Assembly: GCA_000708835.1 (NCBI GenBank)
Contig: DF237020.1
Coordinates: forward strand, 62,001 to 126,000
Origin: Klebsormidium nitens
Taxonomy: Eukaryota > Streptophyta > Klebsormidiophyceae > Klebsormidiales > Klebsormidiaceae
DNA: 64,000 nt
Reading direction: 5' to 3'
Shown: piece after piece, positions 1 to 11,900 of the stretch
How positions within the stretch are numbered: position 1 is the stretch's first letter
Layout: each line of letters opens with the position of its first letter
Position numbers and translations under genes: made by a program
The notes under the pieces: generated by a model
What the model was told of the DNA's origin: nothing
The model's input: the letters and a program-made list of their open reading frames with translations, nothing else
Database searches by the model: none

Positions 1-3000
1 GACGGCGCCGGACCAGCCGTTGTTGAGGTGGAACGCGAGCTGGCGCGGGTTGGAGGGGTTGAACGCGAGAGCGTGGATGGCGCTGGTTTCGACGTCCGTC
101 TGGCTCTGTTTAAGGATGGTTAGGAATTCAGCTTTCAGAGTTTCTGAAATCCAGAGACATTACAGCATACGTTACGATACATTACAGCTGGCGGGCGTTG
201 GAGTGATACAAAGCGAGAGCGTGGATGGCGCTGCTTTCGACGTCCGTCTTGCTCTGTGAAGAGTGACTTGGATGTTGGGGTGTTGAAAATCTGAAGGTCT
301 TCGGTATCTCAACAGACAGTAACCGGCGGGGTCTAGAGGGGTTGAAAGCGAGAGCGTGGATGGCGCTGGTTTCGACCTCCGTCTGGCCCTGCTTAAGGAG
401 GGTTGTAAATCCAGTTTGTGGGGTTTAAGGTCCGAAATCGACAGTACAGCTGCCAAGATTAGAGGGGTGTGAAGCGAGAGCGTGGATGGCGCTGGTTTCG
501 ACGTCCGTCTGGGTCTGTTTAAGAAGGGCTGTGAATTCAGCTTCTGGGGTTTAGAGGTCTGGAAATAATCAGACAGGTCAGCTGCTGGCATTAGAGGGGT
601 TGAAAGCGAGAGCATAAAAATGGAAAACTTGAGGCTCCATTCTGAAGAATCTCTCACGATCTAGGAAACTAATAGCCGGCGAGCATGAGTAAGGAGTGTC
701 GGCCTTAATGAAAGGCGCTCCGTTCCAACGTCCGTCTGGCTCTGTGAAAGGAGACAATCACGGGACCCAACTCGATCGAATCTTTAAGCCCTTGAAAGCG
801 TTTAATGAATCACCAACTGGCAAATGTTTCAACGTCCGTCTGGCTCTGTGAAAGAAAACGACCAGGGTTCATGTTTTGAATGTTGAAGTATGGCTCTGCG
901 CAAGGAGATGATTGAAACCTGAGGCTTCGAACAGTGTAGGTTTCTTGAGTTTTTGACAGAATGCTTGTTGGCGAGCGAGTGGATGGCGCTGGTTTCGGCG
1001 GCCGTCCGGCTCCGTGAAAGGAGACGATTGAGAGACTCGACCTTTATGACCTGTAACTCCTCAGAAAAATTCGACAGAATACTCGTTGGCGCGGGTCAGA
1101 GGGGTGGACGGCGAAAGCCTGAAAAGCGCTTGTTTCGACGTTCGCTTGACTCTGAGATGAAAGGCGTTCAGTGAATTCAAGCACTGGAAGCTGGAAGTCT
1201 TGCGGAAGAGCGGAAATACTGGAGGCATTTCAGAAGTTCTCCACGTGTCTGAACGAGTGTTTCAACGAGCAGGTGAGGAAACTCTGACGGCATCTGAAAG
1301 TCCTGAAACCCACATAGTGAAAACGGCCGCTCTAAGATGACGGTAAGTGTCTTGCATCGTCACTCTTTGCGAGCACCGCTGGGGCTTCGGCAACGATTCA
1401 AGCAGGAAGCTAGAAGCACCGAGAAAATTTACGGCCGAATTGCGACTTCTCTTTTCTGATACTCCTGTAGCCCGTCCACTTTTCTCTGGGGCCGACACAA
1501 AAGGTTCGGGCGCTTTCTCACACTCAAGGAGGCAAGGCTTTGCAGCAGATCCGCGAGAACGAGCCGGCAGATGGGGCGGTGGTAATCTTCGCTCGCGCGC
1601 ATGAACGCGCCCTGTGTGCCCCCTCGCAGGTCCCACCCGTGAATGCAGCCCCCCTCCGAGCCCGCATACAGAACCTGCGAGAATAGCGAAAAAGGTTGCC
1701 ATAAGTTCTTGTCTTCTTTTCGACATCGAGTAACTAAGCGAGAGAACTTGTTGCTGTGCCCCGACGAAAAACGTAGATAAACTGGGGGGGAGACTTAACA
1801 GATAGATAAACTTGCATGATCCTCGAGCTGTTGCACACTTGTGAAACGGTTTCATGCGTGGTTCACAAGACTTGGAAGCAGAGGGACATGCATGGCAGGG
1901 ACTGGCATCCGCATCGACATCTAGAGCACCTACCCGGGCGGTCAACTGTAATAGACGAGGGGCAAAGGAGGCGTCGTGAGAGACACGAAAGAGCATTTGG
2001 CGGTACGACTAACCAATCTAGAGAATGGTGCGGGGAGCCCGTGAAAAAGAGCATATAGCCACACATAAGCCGCAGCGCTTGTTGGTGATTTGTTCCGGGT
2101 AGTGCTTCCGACGTGAGGGATCATTTCAGGCTGCAATAGATCCGCGTTCGTCGACGACTGCGAGTGTCCGTACCTGCTCGTCTTGCGAGAATTGCAGTGA
2201 CGTCAGTGCCCCCTGCAGCCCTGGCACACCGATCGACGTCGTCGGCTTGCGCCCCGAGCGCGAGTCCCACAGGTACATTCGGCCGTCCTGGCCAGCCGCA
2301 GCAATCCTGTAATCGGTAACTGTCCGATTCTGAGTTTGAACGAATAAAAGACCAGGTTTCAACAGTCAAGTATGAAGGATTGCATAATTGAGAACGGTTT
2401 AGACCTGGAACAACCTCGCAAATCGCTCTTATGCGCCTTTTCTTTGTGCTTTATTGGAACCCTAGACAGTTGCATGTATAACCTTTCGTGAGGACCTCGT
2501 CACAACGACAACAACATTGAACTCAAGGTGCCGGTGAATTGGAACAATGAACATAAAATTGTTGTCTTCGGTGCTTCTTCCAATCCAACTGCTGAAAAAA
2601 CTTCAGGTCAAGTTGAAGGACAGAGACATAGAAGCAGAGGGCAACTCGTACCTGTATTTCTGGCCTCGGCTGAACGCCAGGTCGCAGAGCCCGAGCCTGT
2701 TGAAGCTTGTGAAGCCGACGTTGCTGGGGGGCTTAGCCGTCAGCAACTCCTTAGGCTCGTTGGATACTACTGAGAGATCGAAGATGAACAGATTGGCAGT
2801 GCCAGAGGCGCACACCGCAACCTGGACGATAGAGACAGTCAGTAAGTTCGGATACAGTCACCACCTTTCAGCTTCTCACGTTTTCACTACCTCTGAATTG
2901 ATTTAACGGCTTGCCAAGATAGGTCTAGATTTGGACCAGAAGTCAATGCCTCCTCCAAGACAGACTGCGATTTTCCAAAAGAAAGAAGCAAGATTGCACA

Positions 3001-5088
3001 TACAGAATCATACATGGTCAAGAGTAGATGTTTGTCATCCACAGGGTGTTCTACAAAAGCCGTTCTGGCATACCTTGTAAGGGAGGCAAGCTGACTGAAC
3101 ACTAGCCATTGGGAAGCCATTGCAACTTAGTTCTGCAATATCAGTGTCTGATCTTGTTCAGCGACCATAAACAGGTAACCCAAGCCCTGTACAAACCTGG
3201 TTTTCATCTGCGGGGTTCCAGCTGATCTTCTCCAGCCTCAATCGAGTTGAGAGGCTGACGAGCGGCGTAGGAGTTCCGCCATCTGCAATCCAGGAGATCA
3301 GTTCAGTATTCTGGACCTTGCTCAGATTCGTTTCTTGGATCAGGCTAAACGGGAAATCAACTGCAACCAGTGTGTGGCGGACCGTCTGAACTACTGATGT
3401 TGGCTGCTAGAAAACCTGGCCTTTCCATCTCAAGTTGTCATCGGACAGAGTAGCCTTTGCAGTGGCAAACATTTCCAGTCCGCTCGTCGTAAACTTATCC
3501 GCTGGGCCCCAGTCATGAGAAATTGCTGAGGGCGTCGACCACGAATGATTCGTGATGTTAAAATGACAGATCATTGGCGAAGCGAGCTTACTTTGCAATG
3601 CGGTCCGTGCCTGATCATACTCATGGACTGTGATGCAACCAACGCTGCTGGTTGAAGCTAGGAGCTCTCCTCTTGAATCAAACTCAAGCGAGGACACGTA
3701 TGGCCTGCAGAGACCACGTAGAGGACAATCACTGAACCAAGTTGCAAGCTGTGCTTTACATGTGTTGAACCCAGCATTGGCAGTGACAGTTCTGGAGAGT
3801 GAGGGAAAATGCATCGAACGACTGGACTTCTTCAGATCCCTGGGGGATGATATGCCAATCCTTCACAGGAGAGTCCTTGACAACAAGCTTACATCAGACA
3901 ATTGGATCAGAGGACTAAAAGATGCAAGTCATCTGCAATTGAATTGATTATCGAGGCCAACATAAACGCGATAAAATTTGAGGGTGGTATGCCCACCTTT
4001 GCGCAACCACGTGCGTCCCCTCCTCTACTGAGTCCCAGGTCTCCCCCCAGGTTGAAAGCTGAGCGCCATTTTGGTTTCTATTGAACCATCCAGGGGCGTT
4101 CGGCGGAGGGGGGAACGAGGTGCTCAACTCACTCTGGGGAAAGCTTCCAAGCTGTGGGCACACAGACAGATTTGATCAGCTGCAGCAGTCAGCTCATTGA
4201 CTGATGTACTGCATTCCGAGATAGTCAGCTCAGTCAACACAACTTCTCCCACAGGGCGGCTGGTTACATAGTCCAAGCAATTTGAACATTATTGAGTGGC
4301 TTTTGCCAGAACGTAATTATCCAACATTGCGGCTACGAAAAGCCATGCACTGATAAGGTGTGACTTCCAAAGCCACACATTGAGAATGTGTGACTGGTTG
4401 TCTTACCTGTGCATAGAGCTGCAGCATCCTAACCCATGCTTGTTGGGGGCCCCCTTGCCCTGTGATCGCTCGCTTCTCATGCCAACCCAATTTCGGTGGT
4501 TCTGTGCTTGGACTCATGCCCTGTCCGACTGGCTGCAGGGGCAGCATTTTCTTTATCAAAAAACGCTCCATGGCGTCAAAAGCTGCGGACAGCCCTCTAC
4601 AAAATCATCTTATCCTCCGAAGGTGCCAATCTGAGAAAGTAAGCCTCAGCTAGCTGAGAAGGATGGAGCTATCACAACGCCCAATCTCTGTTGCGTGTGT
4701 GGGGCGGATGCCAATGGGGCACCCTGATGCAGGAATGGGGCAGCTACCTGCTGAGGCTACATGCTGAGGCTGGAGCCTGCAGATTTCAAACTTTGTTGGC
4801 GCGGAGGAATCGTGTTCATCCGGGTCTAGTTCTATTTGTGCGAACCATTAACAGAAGCGTTAACGGCGTTAACTAGGTCGAGCGACTCGGAGCGAGTGCT
4901 TTCACATCGTTCAGGAGACTAGACTCTGGAAATTGGACGTGCAGGAGGCTGCATTGCTCAATTTTGTGCAAGAAGCTGAGCACGGAGCCGCCAGAACGCA
5001 TGCACGTTTGGAAGAAGGCAGGAAGGTCCTTAGAAGTTAGATTGATCGAACTTACAAAAGTTGAAAGATCCTCAAACCCAAGCGTCAT
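1..5088 (-). CDS. WD40-repeat protein, partial (3' end beyond window)
   Basis: A beta-propeller scaffold of unknown partner. Seven exons were joined by phase-consistent GT-AG junctions: 3839-3760, 3704-3592, 3282-3197, 2821-2652, 2306-2174, 1674-1522 and 105-1 (running off the left edge). The joined protein shows WD-repeat strands such as VSSLEFDSRGELLAST, CASGTANLFIFDL, AAAGQDGRMYLWD, YAGSEGGCIHGWDLRGG and IHALAFNPSNPRQLAF. The last two junctions restore continuous repeats across introns. The 5' end is unresolved. A possible first exon is 5088-5056, with ATG followed by 11 codons and a GTAAGT donor, and the stretch 4113-3970 looks coding, but neither could be joined in phase to 3839. Exons 3839-3760 are the least certain. 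The specific WD40 family was not recognised. Confidence 0.75.
106..1170. repeat. Decayed tandem array derived from a WD40 exon boundary
   Basis: The acceptor and first ~45 bp of the WD40 exon at 1-105 recur, on the same strand, near 212-256, 350-393 and 474-513. Truncated or diverged copies lie near 606, 724, 830, 888, 966 and 1100. The shared core reads GAGCGTGGATGGCGCTG on the plus strand, followed by a CGTCCGTCTGGCTCTG-like block. Spacing is about 105-146 bp. The array fills most of the intron 106-1521, and copies become more diverged away from the real exon. Nothing else is recognisable in this intron. Confidence 0.85.
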
Positions 5089-5276
5089 AGTTTGATTGCA
5101 CTCAAGCAGTGTTCCAAATCAATGCTGAGTCCTATCGTCTGCAGTATTGAAAAGTAGCGCAGGTCCAGCATTTGTTCCATACAAAGCGGCAGAGCGTGTC
5201 CTAACGAGGTTCCAATCAGAAGTTCAAGCTTTTTCCTGGATGGGCCTAGAATAGCTTGCAGTCTAGTTTGTTGAGC
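5089..5276. promoter_or_regulatory. Probable bidirectional promoter interval
   Basis: A gap of 188 bp or less separates the tentative start of the leftward WD40 gene (5088) from the ATG of the rightward small-membrane-protein gene (5277). The two genes diverge, so their promoters must overlap here if the WD40 start is right. No TATA box or other specific element could be assigned. Confidence 0.3.
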
Positions 5277-6883
5277 ATGTCACTCTTCCGGGTCCGCCTG
5301 GCTTCTTTCGCCGCAGGTTTCGCGGTGGCCGGGGGCCTGGCCATCTACCAGCTTCAAAAGGATCTATGGGCAAGTCACAAAGTGTTGTCCGAACAGGTAT
5401 GTACTTTTGCGACCCTCCCTGTATTTTGAAGCCAATTCTGTAGAGATCTTTTTCCCCACGCATATTTGATTCTTACATCTTCAGCTGCCCTTACTCTGAA
5501 ATGGTCGGAGTGGTTGGAATGGTCAATTGTCCATGTCATAGACACAGCGTGTGTAGGAGGTTTATCACAAAAAGCTGGAGTCGACGAATGCATTGGTGGT
5601 GTTTGATTATCTTACACTTGCGCAACTTGAGCCGTACACAGTGGTGGGAAAAGGCGAGCTACTTTTTGTTCGCTGCCTGTGGGGCCCCTCGTCCAGCTCT
5701 GATCTGGCTACTGGAGAATTAGCATGCTTTCAGCAATCATCATCACCGCCGTCAAGTTCTTCAAGGTTTCTCACCTGCTACTAATGTAACAATGAAACTT
5801 ATTTGCTCGGGCTGCCCATGGTGAGGTCGAGAGGAGCTCGACGTCCTCCTGAGGGTGATAGACATAACATATCCTGTCACTACCCAGAAGCAGAGCGGTT
5901 CGAAGAAAACTTTTACATGGTGTTCTTTTCGTTGAGCAAGCCAATGCTCAATTCCACCTCAGCCTGATCATACAGGCAAGATGCTGTCAAGTGATCAGTA
6001 CGTTATTCTGATCGGCCTGCCCAAATCCTGGTAATACGGCGCGACATACTCATGCCAAGAGGAAAGGCACTTGTCCTGACAGTGCGTCACATGCTGCAGG
6101 CTGCTAATTATCAAGCCACTGTGGAGAAGCGACTAGCGAAACTGGAGGCAGGAAGCAAGTCACCACCTTCTGCTTTGTCTGAAGGTCTGGCAGAGTTGCG
6201 GTTTTCAGGCTCAAGTTTAGGCTCAGTGCAACCACAAGAGATCAAACAGGTGAGTTGACAACCACGTAGAGCTTGAACTTGTCTTTGAAGCTGCTCCTTG
6301 TCGCCCTTCATCTTCACCATTGCGTGACAAGGCTTGGCAGAATGCCAGACTAGTCCCGATCTAGAGACTGCATGAGCAGTTGATGAGAGCTGTTGAACAT
6401 CTGCCGTGCAGGAACAAGAAGCTTCGCAGACTTTCTCCACAGACTAAGGGATCTATTGTCAAGGTTTTGCTTCATTCGAGTTCCAAGCTGGGAGCAGCAG
6501 TCAATTCAGCAAGTCCACCCAATTTGATCGGAAGTGGTCGAGAAGCTAAAGCTTTTTGCTGTTCAAATCCTTTTTGCAATCTTGTCCTGTACGAAAGACA
6601 TCATGCAGCAGATTCACTAATCTGCTTGCAAGACTCTCCCTAATCCTGTTACGAGGAGTCTCAATCACCCAACACCTCCTTGAAAGATTCGAAGACGATT
6701 CGATCATCAATCGATCATCAATCGATCCGCTTCACGTGCTCCCACATTCAAGTTGGCTCTATATGGCATGTGCAGACGCTGGTCCATGCTCCCCTTGCAC
6801 AGGACGTTCAAGATGCAATCGAAGCAAGCTTTCGCGTGAAGTCACGTGGAGCCCAGCTTGTTCCCAAATATTGTCATGGTTAA
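5277..6883 (+). CDS. Small single-pass membrane protein (116 aa)
   Basis: Three exons, 5277-5396 (40 codons), 6100-6249 (50 codons) and 6803-6883 (26 codons plus TAA), all in phase 0 with donors GTATGT and GTGAGT and CAG acceptors. The N-terminus begins MSLFRVRLASFAAGFAVAGG and has a hydrophobic segment at residues 8-24 containing A/G-rich helix contacts. It is followed by a polar stretch (YQLQKDLWASHKVLSEQ) and a probably helical region with VEKRLAKLEAG around residue 45-60. This suggests a short protein anchored by its N-terminus, possibly organellar. The family was not recognised. The third exon rests only on a good acceptor, matching phase and a stop, so the C-terminus is less certain than the first 90 residues. 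Confidence 0.55.
6701..6727. repeat. 11-bp direct repeat in intron
   Basis: CGATCATCAAT occurs twice head to tail and starts a third time, inside the second intron of the small membrane-protein gene. No function is evident. Confidence 0.8.
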
Positions 6884-8207
6884 CACGATAGATCACAAAT
6901 GATGTACCACATACAGTGGCACGTCAAATTGACATAAAACAATCGAAATTTGAGACCGTTGGCTGGTACCGTACTCGAGCTGGACATGTACACATGGTCT
7001 TTGTAATGCTTATCTGCTCAGCTAGTGGGCATTGTAAAATCGTGCGCCAAATCATCATGACAAAGCTCCTGCATGGTCTGATGTGCAGCCCTTGGTTCCT
7101 CAGGTTCCTGAGTCAATTCGTTGATTTAACACTGCGGCTTACATGCATGACGGCATATAAAGCATGTCGCTACTCGTACTGCACACTTTACCAATCCACA
7201 GAAGCTTCTGTAGATACGATGCGCATACAATTTTAATGCTAGCCAGCAGAACTATTTGAACTGTCCAGATCTCATTCAAGCAATTTTATGCAACAAATAA
7301 TGCACGAGGTCACTCCTGGCCCTGGCACAGGCCACCGCGTACGTCCAGCTTTGCAAGAGATTAGAAGTCAGCTCCGCAAAACCAGTAAGCTGCACATAGT
7401 GAAGCTGGTATGTTTTGCTTGCCGCATACGCCCTTCACGAAGTTCGCCTTTACTGAGACAAATTCCATCTGAGGCTAGCTGATCGAAAAGACTTCTAGCA
7501 TCCACCGGCTTCCATGGCAGCCAACGTGCCAGCAGAAGGTATCAGGCATGCGAACGAACTTCTCACCATGGTAAGGTGCCCCTGTCTCCAGCTTTCATTC
7601 GTACTAGGTCCTGCAGCTGCATTCAAATTGGTGAGCTACGGGTCAAACTTGACATAGTAGATACGAGGCTGTGTATTGACAGACCTCTTCAGTATGTGAC
7701 GTTTGCTTGTCTGTGCTCAAGACTGACGATCCATAACGTCAGAGGATCTTCGACAGGCCACGTGTTGACAGGTGTCGACCACCGAACCAGGAAGAGCGGG
7801 CACACCCAGCTGCGCGTAGCAAATCCGTTGATATGGTTTGGCTTTGCTGAACCAACGGTCGAGCTTGATCATGCTACTGACCGTTGGGCTGATGACGGTC
7901 CTCTACAGCTGTCCAAGAAAACGAAGAGTTTCAAGGTCTTAAAACTCCCCCCTGCAATATGATTCTAACAGAACCTAGCTGTAGAGGAACCATGAGTGGT
8001 CACTCTGAAGGGGTTGGAAGTCAACTTCGAGAGAGCACTATATCAAGGAATTCATAGGAGAGGCGGCTAGGGCGCGATAAGCAGAGGGCGGGTCCCCTTG
8101 TTTGGGGGTTGTATTGCCACAGGCATGCAGCGCGCATACTAAGCTTCAATGAAGCAGACGAGGAAGTAGGCATCTTTTGATCTGGAAAGTGCGTTTTTGT
8201 TTACATG
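6884..8207. other. Intergenic, no gene recognised
   Basis: About 1.3 kb between the small membrane-protein gene and the possible 59-aa gene. Short open frames occur on both strands, but none has codon-like composition, good splice sites on both sides or a recognisable domain. Confidence 0.5.
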
Positions 8208-8615
8208 TCAAGTAAGAGAAGGTGGCACCAACACAGTGGCCTTGGAAAGCGATGTGCTTGTAATCTGGGGGTCCTGGTTGAGCAGGATGACAGAGAGTTC
8301 TGTTAGGCAGAACTTGTTTCAAAAGGTAAGGACACGAAAGGTCTTCACTAGTTGACCTTGTACGAACAGGGTAGCTACATGTATGGTGACCAAAAGGCTT
8401 ATAGCAAGAAAGGCATGTTGAAATGCACGCTTTGGTCCAAACTGCATGTTTGTGCTGTTGTGCAACACGGAGGAAACGCTTCTGTTACTTACGCGTCGAG
8501 GGTGTTCCAATGATCTGTCTCCTGCAAACTCCCAGTCGTAGGCCGTCAGATCAGCATGTGGCCTGAGGTCTGCGATCTGAAACTCATTTCTGTCGCTTGG
8601 CTTAATCCCTGACAT
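8208..8615 (-). CDS. Possible two-exon gene for a 59-aa protein
   Basis: Exon 1, 8615-8493, encodes 41 residues starting MSGIKPSDRNEFQIADL and ending LEHPRR before a strong GTAAGT donor. Exon 2, 8264-8208, follows a CCCAG acceptor and encodes ITSTSLSKATVLVPPSLT then TGA, in the same phase. The gene would diverge from the kinase gene with about 310 bp between starts. No family is recognised, and the small size leaves open that this is chance. An alternative acceptor 10 bp upstream gives a slightly different C-terminus. Confidence 0.3.
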
Positions 8616-8925
8616 TTATGTTCTGAGACACGGCCCTTTTGTCACTGTTTTTGACTGCATCCCAGAACTGAACTGGCCGTGATCTCGACTGTCTTGCTTT
8701 TGCAGATTTGACAGCCACAAGTGGAGAACGTCCGCCGACCATCGCTTCACAATTCGCAGTCAAGTTCTGGCGAAGACCTGTCAAGACAAATGAAGACGGC
8801 AATCTGAGAGACACCTGAGATCAGGCAGCTGTGCTGCAGATGCGCAGATGGACCTTTCAACGGCATGCAGCGTATAGTAGCCAGGAGCATAGCTGAAAGA
8901 GCACTCTCAGAAGACTTTCCTTGCA
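8616..8925. promoter_or_regulatory. Presumed promoter region of the AGC kinase
   Basis: The 310 bp upstream of the kinase ATG at 8926. If the 59-aa minus-strand gene is real, this interval serves both. No core promoter element could be named. Confidence 0.25.
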
Positions 8926-11900
8926 ATGAAGATGGAGACCCTTTTGGACACGACTGGCCAGCACTGCGTGGAAGAAGGCTCTTCCTTCTTGGAAGACAGT
9001 CCCCCTGGGACCCCGAGATCGCCTTCCGGGTTTGACACTTTCACAGGCAGCGGCATGCTTCTGAACTTCCTCACCCCAGTCAAGACTGGCCCTAGAAAGG
9101 GTGACACCTCGCACGAAGATGCCGCGTTCCTTTCTCCTACCAGCACGCTAGACGGTGGCACGTTCTCTCCGGATTCGGTCATCTCAGAAACAGACTGGAC
9201 GGTCTTTGACAGGCCAAAGCCGAGGGTGCTGGACTTTGGAGCGGTCAGCAGCGATCTGAGCAAAGTCACTCTCACAGAAGAGCAAGATGCCAAGGCAGAA
9301 GACATATGCTGTGCCGAGAATCCTAGGGGACGCCAGCTCCGCTTCCCTTCGTTCCCTAACACTGATGACAGCTGGATCACGGTGTTTGACAAAGAAGCCA
9401 GAGGAGATGATCCAGGTTTCCAGTCAAGGGACTTGACTCCGGCTTCTGAACCCAACGCTGTAGAAACAGGTGTCGTTTCTGAAACGTCTAGAAATGCAAA
9501 GGAAGATGACCACTCCCCCTCAGCTCCCAACCTTCCCACACCAGTTGCTCGCGCGCTCTTCGATCCCGCTCCGGAGTCACTTGCAGAGCACAGTCTCAAG
9601 GGCTTGCCAGTCTCAAGCTGGGAGAAGTCTTCTTTCGAAGTACAAAAACAGCCTACGCGATCCAGCCAATTCAAAGCGACCTGGGCCCGTACGAATATTC
9701 CGGGAGCGGCTGTTTTGCGAAGAACTGCAGACGGAGTGACCAAGCTAGAAAATAGAAGGGAAAGGGGAATCTTTGAGCATTCAAAGATCGGCTTGGACAC
9801 TGAAGAAGAGTGGACGGCAGTGAAACTTGAAGAGAGCTTGGCGCCAGGTAACAGAAAGTGTTTCCCGCTTTTTTGTATTGCGAAGCAGAGCAGAATCAAG
9901 ATGAATCAAGCACGCATTTTTTTAGCCCTCCCAGACACGAAATATGTTCGTTTGTTTTCAAATTCAATCTTGAATTCAGCTGCCTTCTGTGCATCAAAGC
10001 TTCTCCGACAAAATGACTATCGATACCCCTTAGCGATTCTCTGTTGCCTGAAGGTTGGATATACATCGTGATCACCCGAAGCTAGTCGCTCTATCTGCAG
10101 GCAGCGCTGTGGCTCCAAGCGTCACATCTGATCGCGGCCAGCACGCCCAAGTTCCCCTGAAGAAGCCTGTGTCTCCTCCAGCGTGAGTATTTCGTCAGTT
10201 GATACCTTTGTGCGGGTATTTCTTCCGTCAGTTGACGCGCTGGCGCAAAATCTGACCTACGCGTGATCTGAATCTTTAATTGCAGACCACGAGAATCACG
10301 CAAGGATAAAATGAACAAATTGGGATCCATTCGGCCTCGACAAATTCTGCAGAACTTTAAAAGAATTAAACACCTTTGCATCAATCCTGGACAGCTAGAA
10401 TAGCGCAGACGTATCGATCAGTCCAGTATAAGCCTCCTAAAAGAGTTTGTTGCCGGCGAGACGAGTTTTCCTTCCTCCTGTGCGCGCTCTCTCTTGTATA
10501 AGCTACGCATCGAGAAACATTTTCCGCTGGCCACCGCGATCCACCGTAAGGAATTTTGTTGCTGCTCAAACTTTTCTCCTCGTCACACAGGACTGGCAGC
10601 AAGCTCGCGGCGCGCAGGGGCGAGCACGTGGCGCGCGCGCTCAACAATCTCAGGATTGGCGGAAAGCCGAGACCCGGGGAGAAAGCGTCGCCCCGCTGCA
10701 GCCCCAGAACCCATGGCGACGAAGCGCGCGCCCTCTTTGGCGCGATGCTCGAGCCCTCTCCAGACTCCACTCCGTTCAGGTGAGTCGCGCTACATTGAAT
10801 TTACTTTCTCAGTATTTTGCGGACGTCCCAAGGAGTGCGTGCTGTTTCGGCGTCACGTCTTCCAAAAGAAATGACTACCTGTTGGTAGTCAGGAAGATCC
10901 TTCAGAATGCTCAGGTGTATCTCGAAGAAATCGTGTCGTTTAAAATCAGTTGCAGAACCGTCAAAACTTCTTCCAATAATCGTTTCACTTTATACCTTTT
11001 CTAAGGACGCTTAAACCCAAGCAAGCAAGTGATTCTGTGTCTCCCGGCCGTCTCCTCGCAGTACGTCCTCCGAGTCCGACTGGAGCCCCGACCAACCGGG
11101 GCAAACCACACCGACCCCGCAGCACGAGTCGGGCAAACGACCGCCCTTGCCCCCGTACGGCCCCCGCCTCAACCGAAGCGCGCGGCGCTCTAACCTGGCC
11201 GCCATCGCGGAGCAGCCGCCGCGCGTCGAGCGGAAGACCAAGCTCGGGCGCGCGCAAAACCCCGCGCGCGCGGCCGCGAGCGACGAGGAAAAGGACGACT
11301 CTGCGTGGGAGCGGGCGAAGGCTCTGCGAGTGAACATTACGCCCCGGGCCACGATCCCGAAGCCAAGCGTCTCGCTCGACTCCGAGGACTACTTCGAGAT
11401 CCAGGATCCGCTCAGCGGCGGAAGGACGGAAACCGGAAGTGGCCGCGGCAGTCGCGGTTCGGACGAGGGTTCGCGGGGTTTGGACCCGCGGCTGAGCCCG
11501 CGGCTCGCGCGGCTCCTGCGGCGCGTCCCGGGCATTGGCGCGCTGACGACCGAGCGGATGGAGAGGCTGGTGGAGTCGGCGCACATGCTGGAGTACGGGT
11601 CGGGGGAGGTGATCGCCAAGACGGTGAGTGAGCCGGAAATCATGACGAGGTTATTGTGCATCAAACCGGATCAACCTGTTGTGTTCCTGCTTTTTCCGAA
11701 ACTTGTTCACTAGAGCAAGAAGTCAAGTGTTAAATTACGGACCTAAGAAATTACCATTCATATTGAAAGCGTGTACGTAGAGGGTTTGTGATGGCGCTTG
11801 AAGACGCAACCTCAATCTCTTGCGAAACACCCCGACTCTGATTTCTATTTGTGTTATGTATTTCATCACAGAAAGACGAGATCCCATCGAGACCTCTGTT

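Noticed and set aside
8907-9899. 330-codon open frame on the minus strand opposite kinase exon 1
   Set aside because: It is the antisense shadow of a long coding exon. The plus-strand frame joins in phase to the kinase and has acidic/Ser-rich disordered character.
10381-10770. 129-codon minus-strand frame
   Set aside because: Antisense to kinase exon 3, with no splice or start context of its own.
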